A stretch of DNA of 19,506 nt, taken from Roseovarius sp. UBA3070 (GTDB lineage Bacteria > Pseudomonadota > Alphaproteobacteria > Rhodobacterales > Rhodobacteraceae). Location of the stretch: positions 796 to 20,301 of the forward strand of contig DFBW01000265.1 in assembly GCA_002366775.1 (NCBI GenBank), in the 5' to 3' direction. How positions within the stretch are numbered: position 1 is the first letter of the stretch; each line of letters begins with the position of its first letter. Below are positions 8,131 to 16,034 of the stretch, in pieces. The notes below the pieces were generated by a model. That model made no database searches and had not been told where the DNA came from. It was given only the letters and a program-made list of their open reading frames with translations. A program made the position numbers and the translations under genes.

Positions 8131-9669
8131 ATGAAACCCGTGCGTATGCTATCGAGTATTCTAACCGTTGGCGGCTGGACATTGATGAGCCGGATTTTGG
8201 GGTTTGCGCGCGATGTGCTGATTGCCAGTTTTCTGGGGCCGGGGGCGGCGATGGATGCCTTTGTGGCTGCGTTCCGTTTGCCCAACATGTTCCGGCGTTT
8301 CTTTGCGGAAGGCGCGTTTAACGCGGCCTTTGTGCCGATGTTTTCCAAGCGGCTTGAGGCGGATGAGGATGCGGCGGAATTTGCGTCACTCGCGTTGTCG
8401 GGACTGGCGTTGGTTCTTTTGGCGTTGACCGGGTTGGCGATGGTGTTCATGCCCGCATTGGTCTGGGCCACCGCCGAAGGGTTTTCGGGGGATGCGCGAT
8501 TTGATCTGACGGTTGGCTATGGTCGGATCGTCTTTCCCTATATCTTGTTCATTTCACTGGCAGCATTGTTGTCGGGCGCGTTGAATGCTGCGGGCCGTTT
8601 TGCGGCGGCGGCGGCGGCCCCTGTGGTGTTGAACATCATGCTGGTGATTGCCATGCTTGGGGCGTGGTATTTGGGCGGCGAGGTGGTGCAAGCCTTGGTG
8701 TGGACCATTCCTTTTGCCGGTGTGGCGCAGCTGGCGCTGGTCTGGGTGGCGGCCTCGCGTGCGGGGCTGCATATCCATATCAAACGCCCACGCTGGACGC
8801 CCGAGATGGCGCAGTTGGTGCATATTGCCGTCCCGGCGGCCTTGGCGGGTGGGGTGATGCAGATCAACCTTTTGGTGGGTCAACAGGTGGCCTCGCATTA
8901 TGACAAGGCGATCAGTTGGTTGTATTCGGCTGATCGGCTCTATCAATTGCCATTGGGGGTTGTCGGGATTGCGGTGGGCATTGTGTTGTTGCCTGATCTG
9001 TCACGCCGCCTGAAGGCCCAAGATCACACCGGCGCACGCGAGGCATTGTCACGCGCCGGAGAGATATCGCTGGCACTGACCATCCCATCAGCCGTGGCCT
9101 TGATGGTGATCCCGATCCCGCTTGTGACGGTGTTGTTTGAACGCGGTGCCTTTGGCGTGGATGATACAGCCGCCACTGCGCTGGCAGTGAGCATCTATGG
9201 CTTGGGCCTGCCTGCATTTGTGTTGCAAAAGCTACTGCAACCGGTGTTTTTTGCCCGCGAAGACACCAAATCCCCGTTTCGCTATGCGGTGGTGGCCATG
9301 GTGATTAATGCGGCATTGGCGATTGGGCTGGCCTATTACATCGGATGGGTTGCGGCGGCGATTGCCACCACGATGGCCGGCTGGGTCATGGTTGGGTTGC
9401 TTGCCCTTGGGGCGCGCCAGTTTGGTGAAGTGGCCCGGTTTGACAAACGCTTCTGGAGCCGGATGTGGCGCATTGTTCTGGCTTCGGTGTTCATGGGTTG
9501 GGTGTTGTGGATGGCAGCCCTGGCACTGAATCCGTTCATCCTGATCCCGGTGCTGCGTTGGCTGGCATTGCTGTTGCTGATTGCGATCGGTGCCGGGACC
9601 TATTTCTGCGCCGGACGCTTGCTGGGCGCCTTCAGGAAGGGTGAACTGAAGTCAGCCTTCCAACGCTAA
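8131..9669 (+). CDS. murJ: Lipid II flippase MurJ
   Basis: MurJ is the inner-membrane MOP-superfamily flippase that moves lipid II to the periplasmic face for peptidoglycan synthesis. The 512-residue product is strongly hydrophobic, with about 14 predicted membrane segments. The N-terminal SRILGFARD and MDAFVAAFRLPNMFRRFFAEGAF stretches align without gaps to E. coli MurJ, so the essential Arg18, Arg24, Asp39 and Arg52 correspond to Arg21, Arg27, Asp42 and Arg55 here. ATG 8131 has AAAGG about 10 nt upstream. A GCG-rich run near 8605-8617 encodes a short alanine tract inside a helix. The gene diverges from comM across a 200-bp gap and ends tail-to-tail with the rhomboid gene. Confidence 0.96.
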   Translation: MKPVRMLSSILTVGGWTLMSRILGFARDVLIASFLGPGAAMDAFVAAFRLPNMFRRFFAEGAFNAAFVPMFSKRLEADEDAAEFASLALSGLALVLLALTGLAMVFMPALVWATAEGFSGDARFDLTVGYGRIVFPYILFISLAALLSGALNAAGRFAAAAAAPVVLNIMLVIAMLGAWYLGGEVVQALVWTIPFAGVAQLALVWVAASRAGLHIHIKRPRWTPEMAQLVHIAVPAALAGGVMQINLLVGQQVASHYDKAISWLYSADRLYQLPLGVVGIAVGIVLLPDLSRRLKAQDHTGAREALSRAGEISLALTIPSAVALMVIPIPLVTVLFERGAFGVDDTAATALAVSIYGLGLPAFVLQKLLQPVFFAREDTKSPFRYAVVAMVINAALAIGLAYYIGWVAAAIATTMAGWVMVGLLALGARQFGEVARFDKRFWSRMWRIVLASVFMGWVLWMAALALNPFILIPVLRWLALLLLIAIGAGTYFCAGRLLGAFRKGELKSAFQR

Positions 9670-9678
9670 ACAAGGGTT

Positions 9679-9727
9679 TAAAGCGCATCTCCTTTAACCA
9701 GAGGCAGGTTTTACGCGAAGTGCTTTA
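9679..9727. terminator. Imperfect hairpin between convergent murJ and rhomboid genes, possible bidirectional terminator
   Basis: TAAAGCGC (9679-9686) pairs with GTGCTTTA (9720-9727), including one G-T pair. An inner AACC (9696-9699) pairs with GGTT (9707-9710) around a 7-nt loop, with several mismatches between the two stems. The right arm includes the rhomboid stop codon. The outer A/T ends give T-rich tracts in both directions, as expected of a shared terminator, but there is no long U run and the middle of the stem is weak. Confidence 0.3.
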
Positions 9728-10414
9728 GTCGTGGCGCATTTTGGCGCGTAGTTTGTGAAAGCCGCCAGGGCTGAGCACAAAAGACGCCAAAAACCCGGCG
9801 ACAAACCCGCCAATATCGGCCAGCCATTCGCCATTGCCACCAAACAGCAGGCCGAACACCAGTTGGATCACCAGCAAAAAACCGATCAATGTAAAGGCCC
9901 GGAATTTCTGAGCGCCCATTTGTTCCAGCTTCAGCCACATCAGATAAGTGAACCCGCCGATCAGCCCATAAACACCGGGAAACGCCCCGATCAGCCAGGG
10001 CGACCCGCCCGCAAACAGACCATAGGTCAGTCCGCCAGCGGCCAGCGAAATCACAAACAGCACCAGCGTGGCCCATTGGTTGAACACATCCCCCACAAAT
10101 TTGCCCAAGGCCAGCACCATGGCACCGGCAAACACAGCATGGGTGAAACTGGCATGCACAAACCCATAGGTGACAAAACGTTTCAGCAGCTCATGCGGGT
10201 AGCGGTGATTTTCAATCATCCAGGCCATAAGGTCCCGGTTGAAGCCGTATTGCTCAATCGCGCCATTGCGCCAGCCAACGGCCTGAGGCCCGCCCAGCAA
10301 CCCCCGTGTTCCCAGCGAAAAAGCGGCTTCAATCAGCACAATCGCCAAAAACAGCGCCACCATCACGGGGGGCACAGGGTTGATCGGGCTTTGGGTGTTT
10401 GGATCACTGCTCAT
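9725..10414 (-). CDS. Rhomboid-family membrane protein lacking the catalytic residues (probable pseudoprotease)
   Basis: The 229-residue product has about six hydrophobic segments in the rhomboid order. Helix 2 shows HASFTHAVFAGAM, matching the E. coli GlpG HFSLMHILFN region: GlpG His145 and His150 are kept (His87, His92) but Asn154 is Ala96. The GlpG GPWFGGLSGVVYALMG segment aligns without gaps to GSPWLIGAFPGVYGLIG here, so the nucleophile Ser201 is Phe145. In the last helix GlpG AHIAGLAVGL aligns to ADIGGFVAGF, so catalytic His254 is Asp200. The fold should be retained but not proteolysis by the known Ser-His dyad. Two tandem ATGs (10417 and 10414) follow AGAGG; the second has the better 6-nt spacing. 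The frame extends upstream to 10510, but that part overlaps trpS and is not used. The gene diverges from trpS. Confidence 0.88.
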   Translation of the reverse strand: MSSDPNTQSPINPVPPVMVALFLAIVLIEAAFSLGTRGLLGGPQAVGWRNGAIEQYGFNRDLMAWMIENHRYPHELLKRFVTYGFVHASFTHAVFAGAMVLALGKFVGDVFNQWATLVLFVISLAAGGLTYGLFAGGSPWLIGAFPGVYGLIGGFTYLMWLKLEQMGAQKFRAFTLIGFLLVIQLVFGLLFGGNGEWLADIGGFVAGFLASFVLSPGGFHKLRAKMRHD

Positions 10415-10488
10415 CATCGGCCTCTGCTTGACGGGGCTGCGGCCTATCGTTACGCGAGGCAGACAAAGAAATCCAGACGGAGAGTTCC

Positions 10489-11508
10489 ATGTCGCAGGTG
10501 GTCCGCACACCCCGCGTTTTTTCAGGCATCCAGCCCTCGGGCGGGCTGACCTTGGGTAATTATCTGGGCGCGATGAAGCGCTTTGTTGATATGCAGGATG
10601 AAGGCATCGAGACGATCTACTGTATGGTTGATCTGCATGCCATCACCGTCTGGCAGGACCCCGACAAATTGCGCCATGCCACGCGCGAACTGTGTGCAGG
10701 CTATATTGCCAGCGGGCTGGACCCCGAAAAATCCATCCTGTTCAATCAGTCTCAGGTGGCCGAGCACACGCAAATGGCCTGGATTTTCAACTGTGTCGCC
10801 CGCATGGGCTGGATGCAGCGGATGACGCAATTTAAGGATAAGGCAGGCAAGAATGCGCAGAATGCCTCGCTTGGATTGTTTGGCTACCCGGCGCTGATGG
10901 CGGCGGATATTCTGGTTTATCACACCACCCGTGTGCCCGTGGGAGAAGATCAAAAACAGCATCTGGAACTAACCCGTGATATCGCGGCGAAGTTTAACCA
11001 TGATTATGGTGTTGATTTCTTTCCCATCACCGAACCCGTCATCGAAGGCGCCGCCACACGAGTGATGAGCCTGCGTGACGGGTCAAAGAAAATGTCGAAG
11101 TCCGATCCATCGGATATGTCGCGCATCAACCTGACTGATGACGCCGATACGATCGCCAAGAAGATCCGCAAAGCCAAGACCGACCCCGAGCCTTTGCCCT
11201 CTGAGGTGGAAGGGCTGGCAGAGCGCCCCGAGGCGCGCAACCTGATCAACATTTATGCCGCACTGAATGAGCAAAGCGTGGAGCAGGTGATGGCGGATGT
11301 AGGGGGGCGCGCGTTTTCTGAGTTCAAGCCGATGTTGGCGGAACTGGCGGTTGCGAAGATGTCGCCAATCTCAGGTGAGATGGCCCGCCTTATGCAAGAC
11401 ACCGCCGAGATCGACCGTATTCTTACAAGTGGCGCTGCGCGGGCGCGCACAATTGCCGCACCAATCCTGAAGCAAACCTATGAAATTGTAGGGATGGTGG
11501 GGGCGTAG
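10489..11508 (+). CDS. trpS: Tryptophan--tRNA ligase
   Basis: TrpRS is a class I aminoacyl-tRNA synthetase that charges tRNA(Trp) in the cytoplasm. The HIGH-like motif is PSGGLTLGN (residues 16-24) and the KMSKS loop is at 201-205 ([11 protein letters not shown]). The family motif [19 protein letters not shown] begins at residue 152. The 339-residue length is normal. ATG 10489 has GGAGAG 5-10 nt upstream. The 74-bp gap to the divergent rhomboid gene must hold both promoters, and I see no convincing consensus boxes in it. Two inverted repeats follow its stop codon. Confidence 0.97.
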   Translation: MSQVVRTPRVFSGIQPSGGLTLGNYLGAMKRFVDMQDEGIETIYCMVDLHAITVWQDPDKLRHATRELCAGYIASGLDPEKSILFNQSQVAEHTQMAWIFNCVARMGWMQRMTQFKDKAGKNAQNASLGLFGYPALMAADILVYHTTRVPVGEDQKQHLELTRDIAAKFNHDYGVDFFPITEPVIEGAATRVMSLRDGSKKMSKSDPSDMSRINLTDDADTIAKKIRKAKTDPEPLPSEVEGLAERPEARNLINIYAALNEQSVEQVMADVGGRAFSEFKPMLAELAVAKMSPISGEMARLMQDTAEIDRILTSGAARARTIAAPILKQTYEIVGMVGA

Positions 11509-11509
11509 C

Positions 11510-11525
11510 CGTGCAATTGTGCACG
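11510..11525. repeat. Palindrome directly after trpS
   Basis: CGTGCA (11510-11515) and TGCACG (11520-11525) are exact inverted repeats around ATTG, starting 2 bp after the trpS stop. No T tract follows, so an intrinsic terminator is unlikely. A protein-binding palindrome or chance are the alternatives. Confidence 0.3.
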
Positions 11526-11531
11526 TCATCT

Positions 11532-11571
11532 GCGCCCTGAGTGGGAGTTGTGCAAACACGATCAGGGGCGC
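11532..11571. repeat. Inverted repeat with large loop between trpS and the VOC gene
   Basis: GCGCCCTGA (11532-11540) pairs with TCAGGGGCGC (11562-11571) through 9 bp with one bulged G, enclosing a 21-nt loop. The loop contains TTGTGCA, which also occurs in the palindrome just upstream. It could be a leader hairpin for the downstream VOC gene or an RNA processing site; no T run follows it. Confidence 0.3.
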
Positions 11572-11605
11572 TATGGTTTGGGCCAGAACAACGAAAGCTC
11601 CTGCC

Positions 11606-12088
11606 ATGTCCCAGCCCATTCACCCACAAACCAGCATTGGTCATGTGCATCTGAAAGTGGCCGATCTGGACCGCGCCATCGGGTTTTATGCGGGGGTTCT
11701 GGGCTTTGAGGTGCAACAGCGCAGTGACACCGCGGCATTTTTATCGGCCGGGGGCTATCACCATCATCTGGGCCTGAACACCTGGGAGTCCGTCGGCGGC
11801 ACCCCGCCCCCCAAAGGGCACACCGGGTTGTTTCACACGGCGTTTTTATATGCTGACCGGGCGCAGCTGGGGGATGCATTGCGCCGGGTGATGGCGGCGG
11901 GCATTCCGTTGGAGGGGGCTGCGGATCATGGCGTGAGCGAGGCGATTTACCTCTCAGACCCCGATGGCAACGGAGTAGAGCTGTACCGCGACCGGGATGA
12001 GGCCGATTGGCCAAGGGATGCGCAGGGCAATCTGACCATGTTCAGTGCACGGCTTGATCTGGAGGCATTGCTGGCCGAGGCGCCCTGA
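11606..12088 (+). CDS. VOC-family (glyoxalase/extradiol dioxygenase fold) metalloprotein
   Basis: The 160-residue product has the vicinal-oxygen-chelate fold found in glyoxalase I, fosfomycin-resistance proteins and extradiol dioxygenases. Paired beta-alpha-beta-beta-beta modules are visible. Probable metal ligands are His15 (GHVHLKV), His77 (GLFHTAFLY) and Glu126 (DPDGNGVELYRDR). The segment GGYHHHLGLNTWES resembles proteins annotated as catechol-2,3-dioxygenase-like or simply glyoxalase, and the substrate cannot be read from sequence. The frame is open upstream to 11519, but those 29 residues are not family-like and run through the inverted repeats, so ATG 11606 is preferred. Its ribosome site is weak. 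It lies 97 bp downstream of trpS. Confidence 0.85.
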   Translation: MSQPIHPQTSIGHVHLKVADLDRAIGFYAGVLGFEVQQRSDTAAFLSAGGYHHHLGLNTWESVGGTPPPKGHTGLFHTAFLYADRAQLGDALRRVMAAGIPLEGAADHGVSEAIYLSDPDGNGVELYRDRDEADWPRDAQGNLTMFSARLDLEALLAEAP

Positions 12089-12186
12089 GGGGCAGGCGTT
12101 AATCTGCACATTTCCTGGCCTTCCATTCGCCACAGCCCGGTGGGCAGGCCGTCTGGCCCTCTGTTGGATATTCGAATGTACTGCGT

Positions 12187-13059
12187 CTATTTCCCAGCCG
12201 AAGACGCCGCCCAATCCCAATACATCTCGCGTACCCTGCGTGTTACGGGGCCAATCTGATACGACCGGTCCTCAAACGCGCTGACAGGTGTGACCTTCAT
12301 CATATTGCCAGACAGGAACACCTCGTCGGCATCTTCAAAATCTGCAAAGCTCATCACGTTTTCATGCACGACAACACCATCAGCCCGCAGGTTTTTGATG
12401 TGCCGCGCACGGGTGATACCGGCCAGAAAAGTACCGTTGGGCACAGGCGTGAATACCTCGCCATCCTTTACTGCAAACACATTGGCTGTCGCTGTTTCCG
12501 CCACATTGCCCAGGGCATCGGCAACCAAAGCGTTGGAAAACCCTTTGGAGCGCGCCTCGGCCAACATGCGGGCATTGTTGGGATAAAGGCACGCCGCCTT
12601 GGCGTTGACCACCGCGTCCTCCAATACCGGGCGGCGAAACCGGGTGCGGGTCAGCGTGGCGCTGTCTTGGGGTTGGGCCATGGGGATTTCTTCCAGGCAG
12701 ATGGCAAACCCGGCTTCGCCACCTTCTTTGGGCACGATGGCCGACATGCCGCCGTCAATCGCCCAATACATAGGCCGGATGTATACAGCGGCGTCGGGCG
12801 CATAAAACTTCAGCCCCTCGCGCACAATGGCCACCATATCATCACTCGCCACATTCGGCTCAACCATCAACGCCCGCGCCGAGTCATTCACCCGCGCGCA
12901 ATGCTTGTCCAGATCGGGCGTCAGCCCATTGGCTAGGCGTGCACCATCAAACACATTGCTGCCCAGCCACATGCCGTGATCTGCGGCCTTCATCAAAGGC
13001 ACATCACCTTTGTGCCAGCTGCCGTTGAAATAGGTGTGGATGTTGATACCGGTGGCCAT
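12187..13059 (-). CDS. Branched-chain amino acid aminotransferase-like, class IV PLP enzyme
   Basis: This 290-residue protein has the fold-type IV PLP aminotransferase pattern: N-terminal YFNGSWHKGDVPLMKAADHGMWLGSNVFDGAR, the probable Schiff-base Lys154 in VVNAKAACLYPNN, Glu188 in NVAETATANVFAVKDG, and a phosphate-binding FLAGITR segment. Canonical IlvE has GNY after the lysine; here that place reads ACLYPNN, so this is a divergent paralogue. It may act on branched-chain amino acids or on another substrate such as a D-amino acid or aromatic amino acid. I therefore give no symbol. ATG 13059 is well supported by AGAGGAA upstream. It is transcribed away from the sdh operon. Confidence 0.85.
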   Translation of the reverse strand: MATGINIHTYFNGSWHKGDVPLMKAADHGMWLGSNVFDGARLANGLTPDLDKHCARVNDSARALMVEPNVASDDMVAIVREGLKFYAPDAAVYIRPMYWAIDGGMSAIVPKEGGEAGFAICLEEIPMAQPQDSATLTRTRFRRPVLEDAVVNAKAACLYPNNARMLAEARSKGFSNALVADALGNVAETATANVFAVKDGEVFTPVPNGTFLAGITRARHIKNLRADGVVVHENVMSFADFEDADEVFLSGNMMKVTPVSAFEDRSYQIGPVTRRVREMYWDWAASSAGK

Positions 13060-13425
13060 GGTGCGTTCCTCTGTGGTGTCGTGCGCACCCTATGCCTGCG
13101 GTGCGGGGGCGTCCAGAGGGGCAGCGCTATCACAGGCGACTGGATCAGGCATATTGAGGCTGTGGACCACCGGAACCAGAATTATTTTGATCTGAGCGAA
13201 ATTTTAAAGGACGATTGAGGAAGATTCGCTATTCAGGCCGAGTCGCGGTTAAATTTGTGATCACGGCATTTTTAATGTGATCACAAACACTGAATTTGCG
13301 ACAATTTGCCAGTGAATGGCTGCATTTAACGCTGTGCACCCGTGACAGTCGCGCTAAAACGGGGCACAACAAGGCAAAGCTGTTGGCGCTGCCCGCGCCC
13401 AAGCCTGCGAGAGAGGACAAATTAC
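13060..13425. promoter_or_regulatory. 366-bp divergent regulatory gap between aminotransferase and sdhC
   Basis: This is the largest non-coding stretch in the window. The half near the aminotransferase is GC-rich and holds that gene's ribosome site. From about 13175 to 13330 the DNA becomes AT-rich, holds the double palindrome at 13254-13287, and probably carries the sdh promoter. AATTTGC occurs twice (13293-13299 and 13303-13309). I could not assign a -35/-10 pair with correct spacing. Open frames crossing it are short and do not look like proteins. Confidence 0.6.
13254..13287. promoter_or_regulatory. Double-palindrome operator candidate upstream of sdhC
   Basis: TTTGTGATCAC (13254-13264) and GTGATCACAAA (13277-13287) are exact inverted 11-bp arms separated by 12 bp. 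Each arm also contains the perfect 8-bp palindrome GTGATCAC. The palindrome centres (13260.5 and 13280.5) are 20 bp apart, close to two helical turns. This arrangement suits two dimers of a regulator bound on one face of the DNA. It lies about 140 bp before sdhC. The regulator is unknown; the sites lack the spacer expected of CRP/FNR or Rex sites. Confidence 0.55.
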
Positions 13426-13809
13426 ATGGCCGATGTGAACCGGGGCAATCGCCCGCTTTCACCCCATCTGACAATCTATCGCCCGCAACTGACCTCCATT
13501 ACCTCGATCCTGACGCGGATCACCGGCAACGCCCTGTTGGTGGGGGCGCTTTTGGTGGTGTGGTGGCTGTTGGCTGCGGCCACATCGCCTGCGTATTTCG
13601 CTAAGGTTGATGGCATCGTCACCAGCTTCTTTGGTGATCTGATCATGTTCGGCTCGCTCTGGGCGCTGTGGTATCACTCGCTGGCCGGTCTGCGGCACCT
13701 GATCTGGGACAACGCCAAGATGCTTGAACTGGGCGTCGCCGAGAAACTGGGCTGGGCCGTTATTGCCGGGTCGGTCATCCTGACCATTCTTACCGTCATC
13801 GTTATCTAA
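13426..13809 (+). CDS. sdhC: Succinate dehydrogenase cytochrome b556 subunit
   Basis: SdhC is one of two membrane anchors of complex II and contributes to the haem b and ubiquinone sites. The 127-residue protein begins with the family-typical NRPLSPHLTIYRPQLTS. The quinone-site Ser27 and Arg31 lie in SILTRITG. Helix 2 ends in the signature HSLAGLRHLIWD, where His84 is the expected haem ligand. Three hydrophobic helices are visible. ATG 13426 follows GAGAGG. An upstream GTG at 13342 would add 28 residues that look like leader sequence and is rejected. It is the first gene of the sdh operon, 13 bp before sdhD. Confidence 0.96.
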   Translation: MADVNRGNRPLSPHLTIYRPQLTSITSILTRITGNALLVGALLVVWWLLAAATSPAYFAKVDGIVTSFFGDLIMFGSLWALWYHSLAGLRHLIWDNAKMLELGVAEKLGWAVIAGSVILTILTVIVI

Positions 13810-13822
13810 GGAGGCCGAGCAC

Positions 13823-14194
13823 ATGCGCTACCTGACTGATCGTAAACGTGCCGAGGGCTTGGGGGCTTCCGGCTCGGGCGTGCACCACTTCTGGGCAATG
13901 AAGCTCTCCTCTGCGGCCTTGCTGTTCTTGGTTCCGTTGTTCATCTTCACCTTTGGCCCGATGCTGGGTGAGCCGCACGCTGATGTGGTGGCCTATTTCG
14001 CACGGCCTTTCCCGGCGATCATAGCGGCGCTTACCATCGTCGTGGGGTTCAAACACTTCCGCGACGGGGCGCAAGTGATGATTGAGGACTATGTGCACGG
14101 TACCGCGCAAAAGGTCTGGATCATCGCCGTGACCTGCCTCAGCTACGGCGCCATGGCCACAGGCCTGTTCGCCATCGCCAAAATCGCCCTTTAA
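13823..14194 (+). CDS. sdhD: Succinate dehydrogenase hydrophobic membrane anchor subunit
   Basis: SdhD is the second complex II anchor. The 123-residue product has three membrane helices and the signature HFRDGAQVMIEDYVHG. His78, Asp89 and Tyr90 correspond to the haem-ligand histidine and the quinone-site Asp-Tyr pair of E. coli SdhD. A strong AAGGAGG lies 8-14 nt before ATG 13823, in the short gap after sdhC. It precedes sdhA by 18 bp. Confidence 0.95.
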   Translation: MRYLTDRKRAEGLGASGSGVHHFWAMKLSSAALLFLVPLFIFTFGPMLGEPHADVVAYFARPFPAIIAALTIVVGFKHFRDGAQVMIEDYVHGTAQKVWIIAVTCLSYGAMATGLFAIAKIAL

Positions 14195-14212
14195 AGACCG
14201 GAGTTTATTGAA

Positions 14213-16018
14213 ATGGCTGCTTACGAATACGAGACGCATGAATATGACGTCGTGGTCGTCGGTGCTGGTGGCGCCGGTCTGCGTGCGACACTTGGCATGG
14301 CCGAGCAGGGCTTGCGCACCGCCTGCGTAACCAAAGTGTTCCCGACCCGCTCACATACGGTTGCCGCACAGGGTGGCATCGCGGCATCGCTTGGCAATAT
14401 GGGCCCCGACAGCTGGCAGTGGCATATGTATGACACGATCAAAGGCTCTGACTGGCTGGGCGATACCGATGCAATGGAATATCTGGCGCGTGAAGCACCC
14501 AAGGCGGTGTACGAGCTGGAACATTACGGCGTGCCGTTTTCGCGCACCGAAGAAGGCAAGATTTACCAACGCCCCTTCGGTGGCCACACCACCGAATTTG
14601 GCGAAGGCCCGCCCGTGCAGCGCACCTGTGCCGCGGCCGACCGCACCGGCCACGCCATTCTGCACACGCTTTATGGTCAAAGCCTGAAAAACAACGCCGA
14701 ATTCTACATCGAATATTTCGCCATTGATCTGATCATGTCAGATGATGGCGTCTGCACTGGCGTCGTCTGCTGGAAGCTGGATGACGGCACCATGCACATT
14801 TTCAACGCCAAGATGGTCGTGCTGGCCACGGGTGGTTATGGGCGTGCCTATTTCTCGGCCACCTCTGCGCATACCTGCACAGGTGATGGCGGTGGCATGG
14901 TGGCGCGTGCGGGCCTGCCGCTGCAGGATATGGAATTCGTGCAATTCCACCCCACTGGCATCTATGGCTCGGGCTGTCTGATTACGGAGGGCGCGCGCGG
15001 CGAAGGTGGCTATCTGACCAATTCCGAGGGCGAGCGGTTTATGGAGCGCTATGCGCCCAACTATAAAGACCTCGCGCCGCGTGACTATGTGTCTCGCTCC
15101 ATGACTATGGAAATCCGTGAAGGGCGCGGTGTGGGCGCAGGCGGGGATCATATCCACCTGAACCTCAGCCACCTGCCGCCCGAAGCGCTGAATCTGCGCC
15201 TGCCCGGTATTTCGGAAAGCGCCAAGATTTTTGCCGGTGTGGACGTCACCAAAGAGCCGATCCCGGTTCTGCCCACCGTGCATTACAACATGGGCGGCAT
15301 CCCGACGAATTACTGGGGTGAAGTGCTCAACCCCACCAAGAAAGACCCCAATGCCACCGTACCCGGCCTGATGGCCGTGGGCGAGGCGGGCTGTGCAAGC
15401 GTGCACGGCGCCAACCGGCTTGGCTCCAACTCGCTGATTGATCTGGTGGTCTTTGGCCGTGCTGCGGCGATACGCGCAGGCACTGTAGTGGACCGCGCAG
15501 CGGCTGTCCCCGCCACCAATGTCGGCCAGGTGGACAAGGCGTTTGATCGTTTTGACACATTGCGCAATGCCGATGGTGATACCACAACCGCCGATCTGCG
15601 TCTGGAAATGCAGCGCACGATGCAAGAAGACGCTGCCGTCTTCCGCACCTCCAAAACGCTGGCTGAAGGTGTGAAAAAGATGAACACCATCGCTGGCAAA
15701 TTGTCGGATCTCAAAGTCACCGATCGCAGCCTCGTGTGGAACTCGGACCTGATGGAAACGCTTGAGCTGACCAACCTGATGCCCAACGCTTTGGCCACCA
15801 TCAACGGGGCTGAGGCCCGCCAGGAAAGCCGCGGCGCCCACGCCCATGAGGATTTCTCAACCCGCGACGATGAAAAGTGGCGCGTGCACACGATTTCGCA
15901 TGTTGATGGGGCCAAGGTGAAACTGACCTATCGCCCGATTGTCGAGGCACCGCTGACGACTGAAAAAGAGGGCGGTATTGCTCTCAAGAAAATCGCGCCA
16001 AAAGAGCGGACATTCTGA
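14213..16018 (+). CDS. sdhA: Succinate dehydrogenase flavoprotein subunit
   Basis: SdhA oxidises succinate to fumarate at a covalently bound FAD on the cytoplasmic side of the inner membrane. The 601-residue length is standard. Visible features are the dinucleotide-binding [12 protein letters not shown] (residues 14-25), the FAD-attachment motif [11 protein letters not shown] with His48, and the substrate-site segments [14 protein letters not shown] and [11 protein letters not shown]. The C-terminal domain includes [12 protein letters not shown] and [20 protein letters not shown]. The start is ATG 14213 with CGGAG about 9 nt upstream. The stop is followed after 16 bp by the first of two small lipoprotein genes rather than directly by sdhB. 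Confidence 0.98.
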   Translation: MAAYEYETHEYDVVVVGAGGAGLRATLGMAEQGLRTACVTKVFPTRSHTVAAQGGIAASLGNMGPDSWQWHMYDTIKGSDWLGDTDAMEYLAREAPKAVYELEHYGVPFSRTEEGKIYQRPFGGHTTEFGEGPPVQRTCAAADRTGHAILHTLYGQSLKNNAEFYIEYFAIDLIMSDDGVCTGVVCWKLDDGTMHIFNAKMVVLATGGYGRAYFSATSAHTCTGDGGGMVARAGLPLQDMEFVQFHPTGIYGSGCLITEGARGEGGYLTNSEGERFMERYAPNYKDLAPRDYVSRSMTMEIREGRGVGAGGDHIHLNLSHLPPEALNLRLPGISESAKIFAGVDVTKEPIPVLPTVHYNMGGIPTNYWGEVLNPTKKDPNATVPGLMAVGEAGCASVHGANRLGSNSLIDLVVFGRAAAIRAGTVVDRAAAVPATNVGQVDKAFDRFDTLRNADGDTTTADLRLEMQRTMQEDAAVFRTSKTLAEGVKKMNTIAGKLSDLKVTDRSLVWNSDLMETLELTNLMPNALATINGAEARQESRGAHAHEDFSTRDDEKWRVHTISHVDGAKVKLTYRPIVEAPLTTEKEGGIALKKIAPKERTF

Positions 16019-16034
16019 TGGGGGACATCTGACA

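Noticed and set aside
8600..8620. GCG trinucleotide repeat in murJ
   Set aside because: It encodes a short alanine run in a membrane helix and is ordinary in GC-rich genes; no sign of a contingency locus.
9755..10549. 264-codon forward frame over the rhomboid gene and the start of trpS
   Set aside because: It is antisense to the hydrophobic rhomboid frame and very rich in Gln, His and Arg; a shadow.
13254..13287. CRP/FNR or Rex binding site
   Set aside because: The half-sites abut without the 6-bp spacer required by these regulators, so the resemblance to TGTGA/TCACA is only partial.
13342..13425. GTG start giving a longer SdhC
   Set aside because: The added residues are Arg/Cys-rich and unlike the family; ATG 13426 has a good ribosome site and the typical N-terminus.
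14738..15847. 369-codon open frame antisense to sdhA
   Set aside because: It mirrors a highly conserved sdhA region; the translation is rich in His, Arg and Gly with no recognisable domain, as expected from GC-rich shadow frames.
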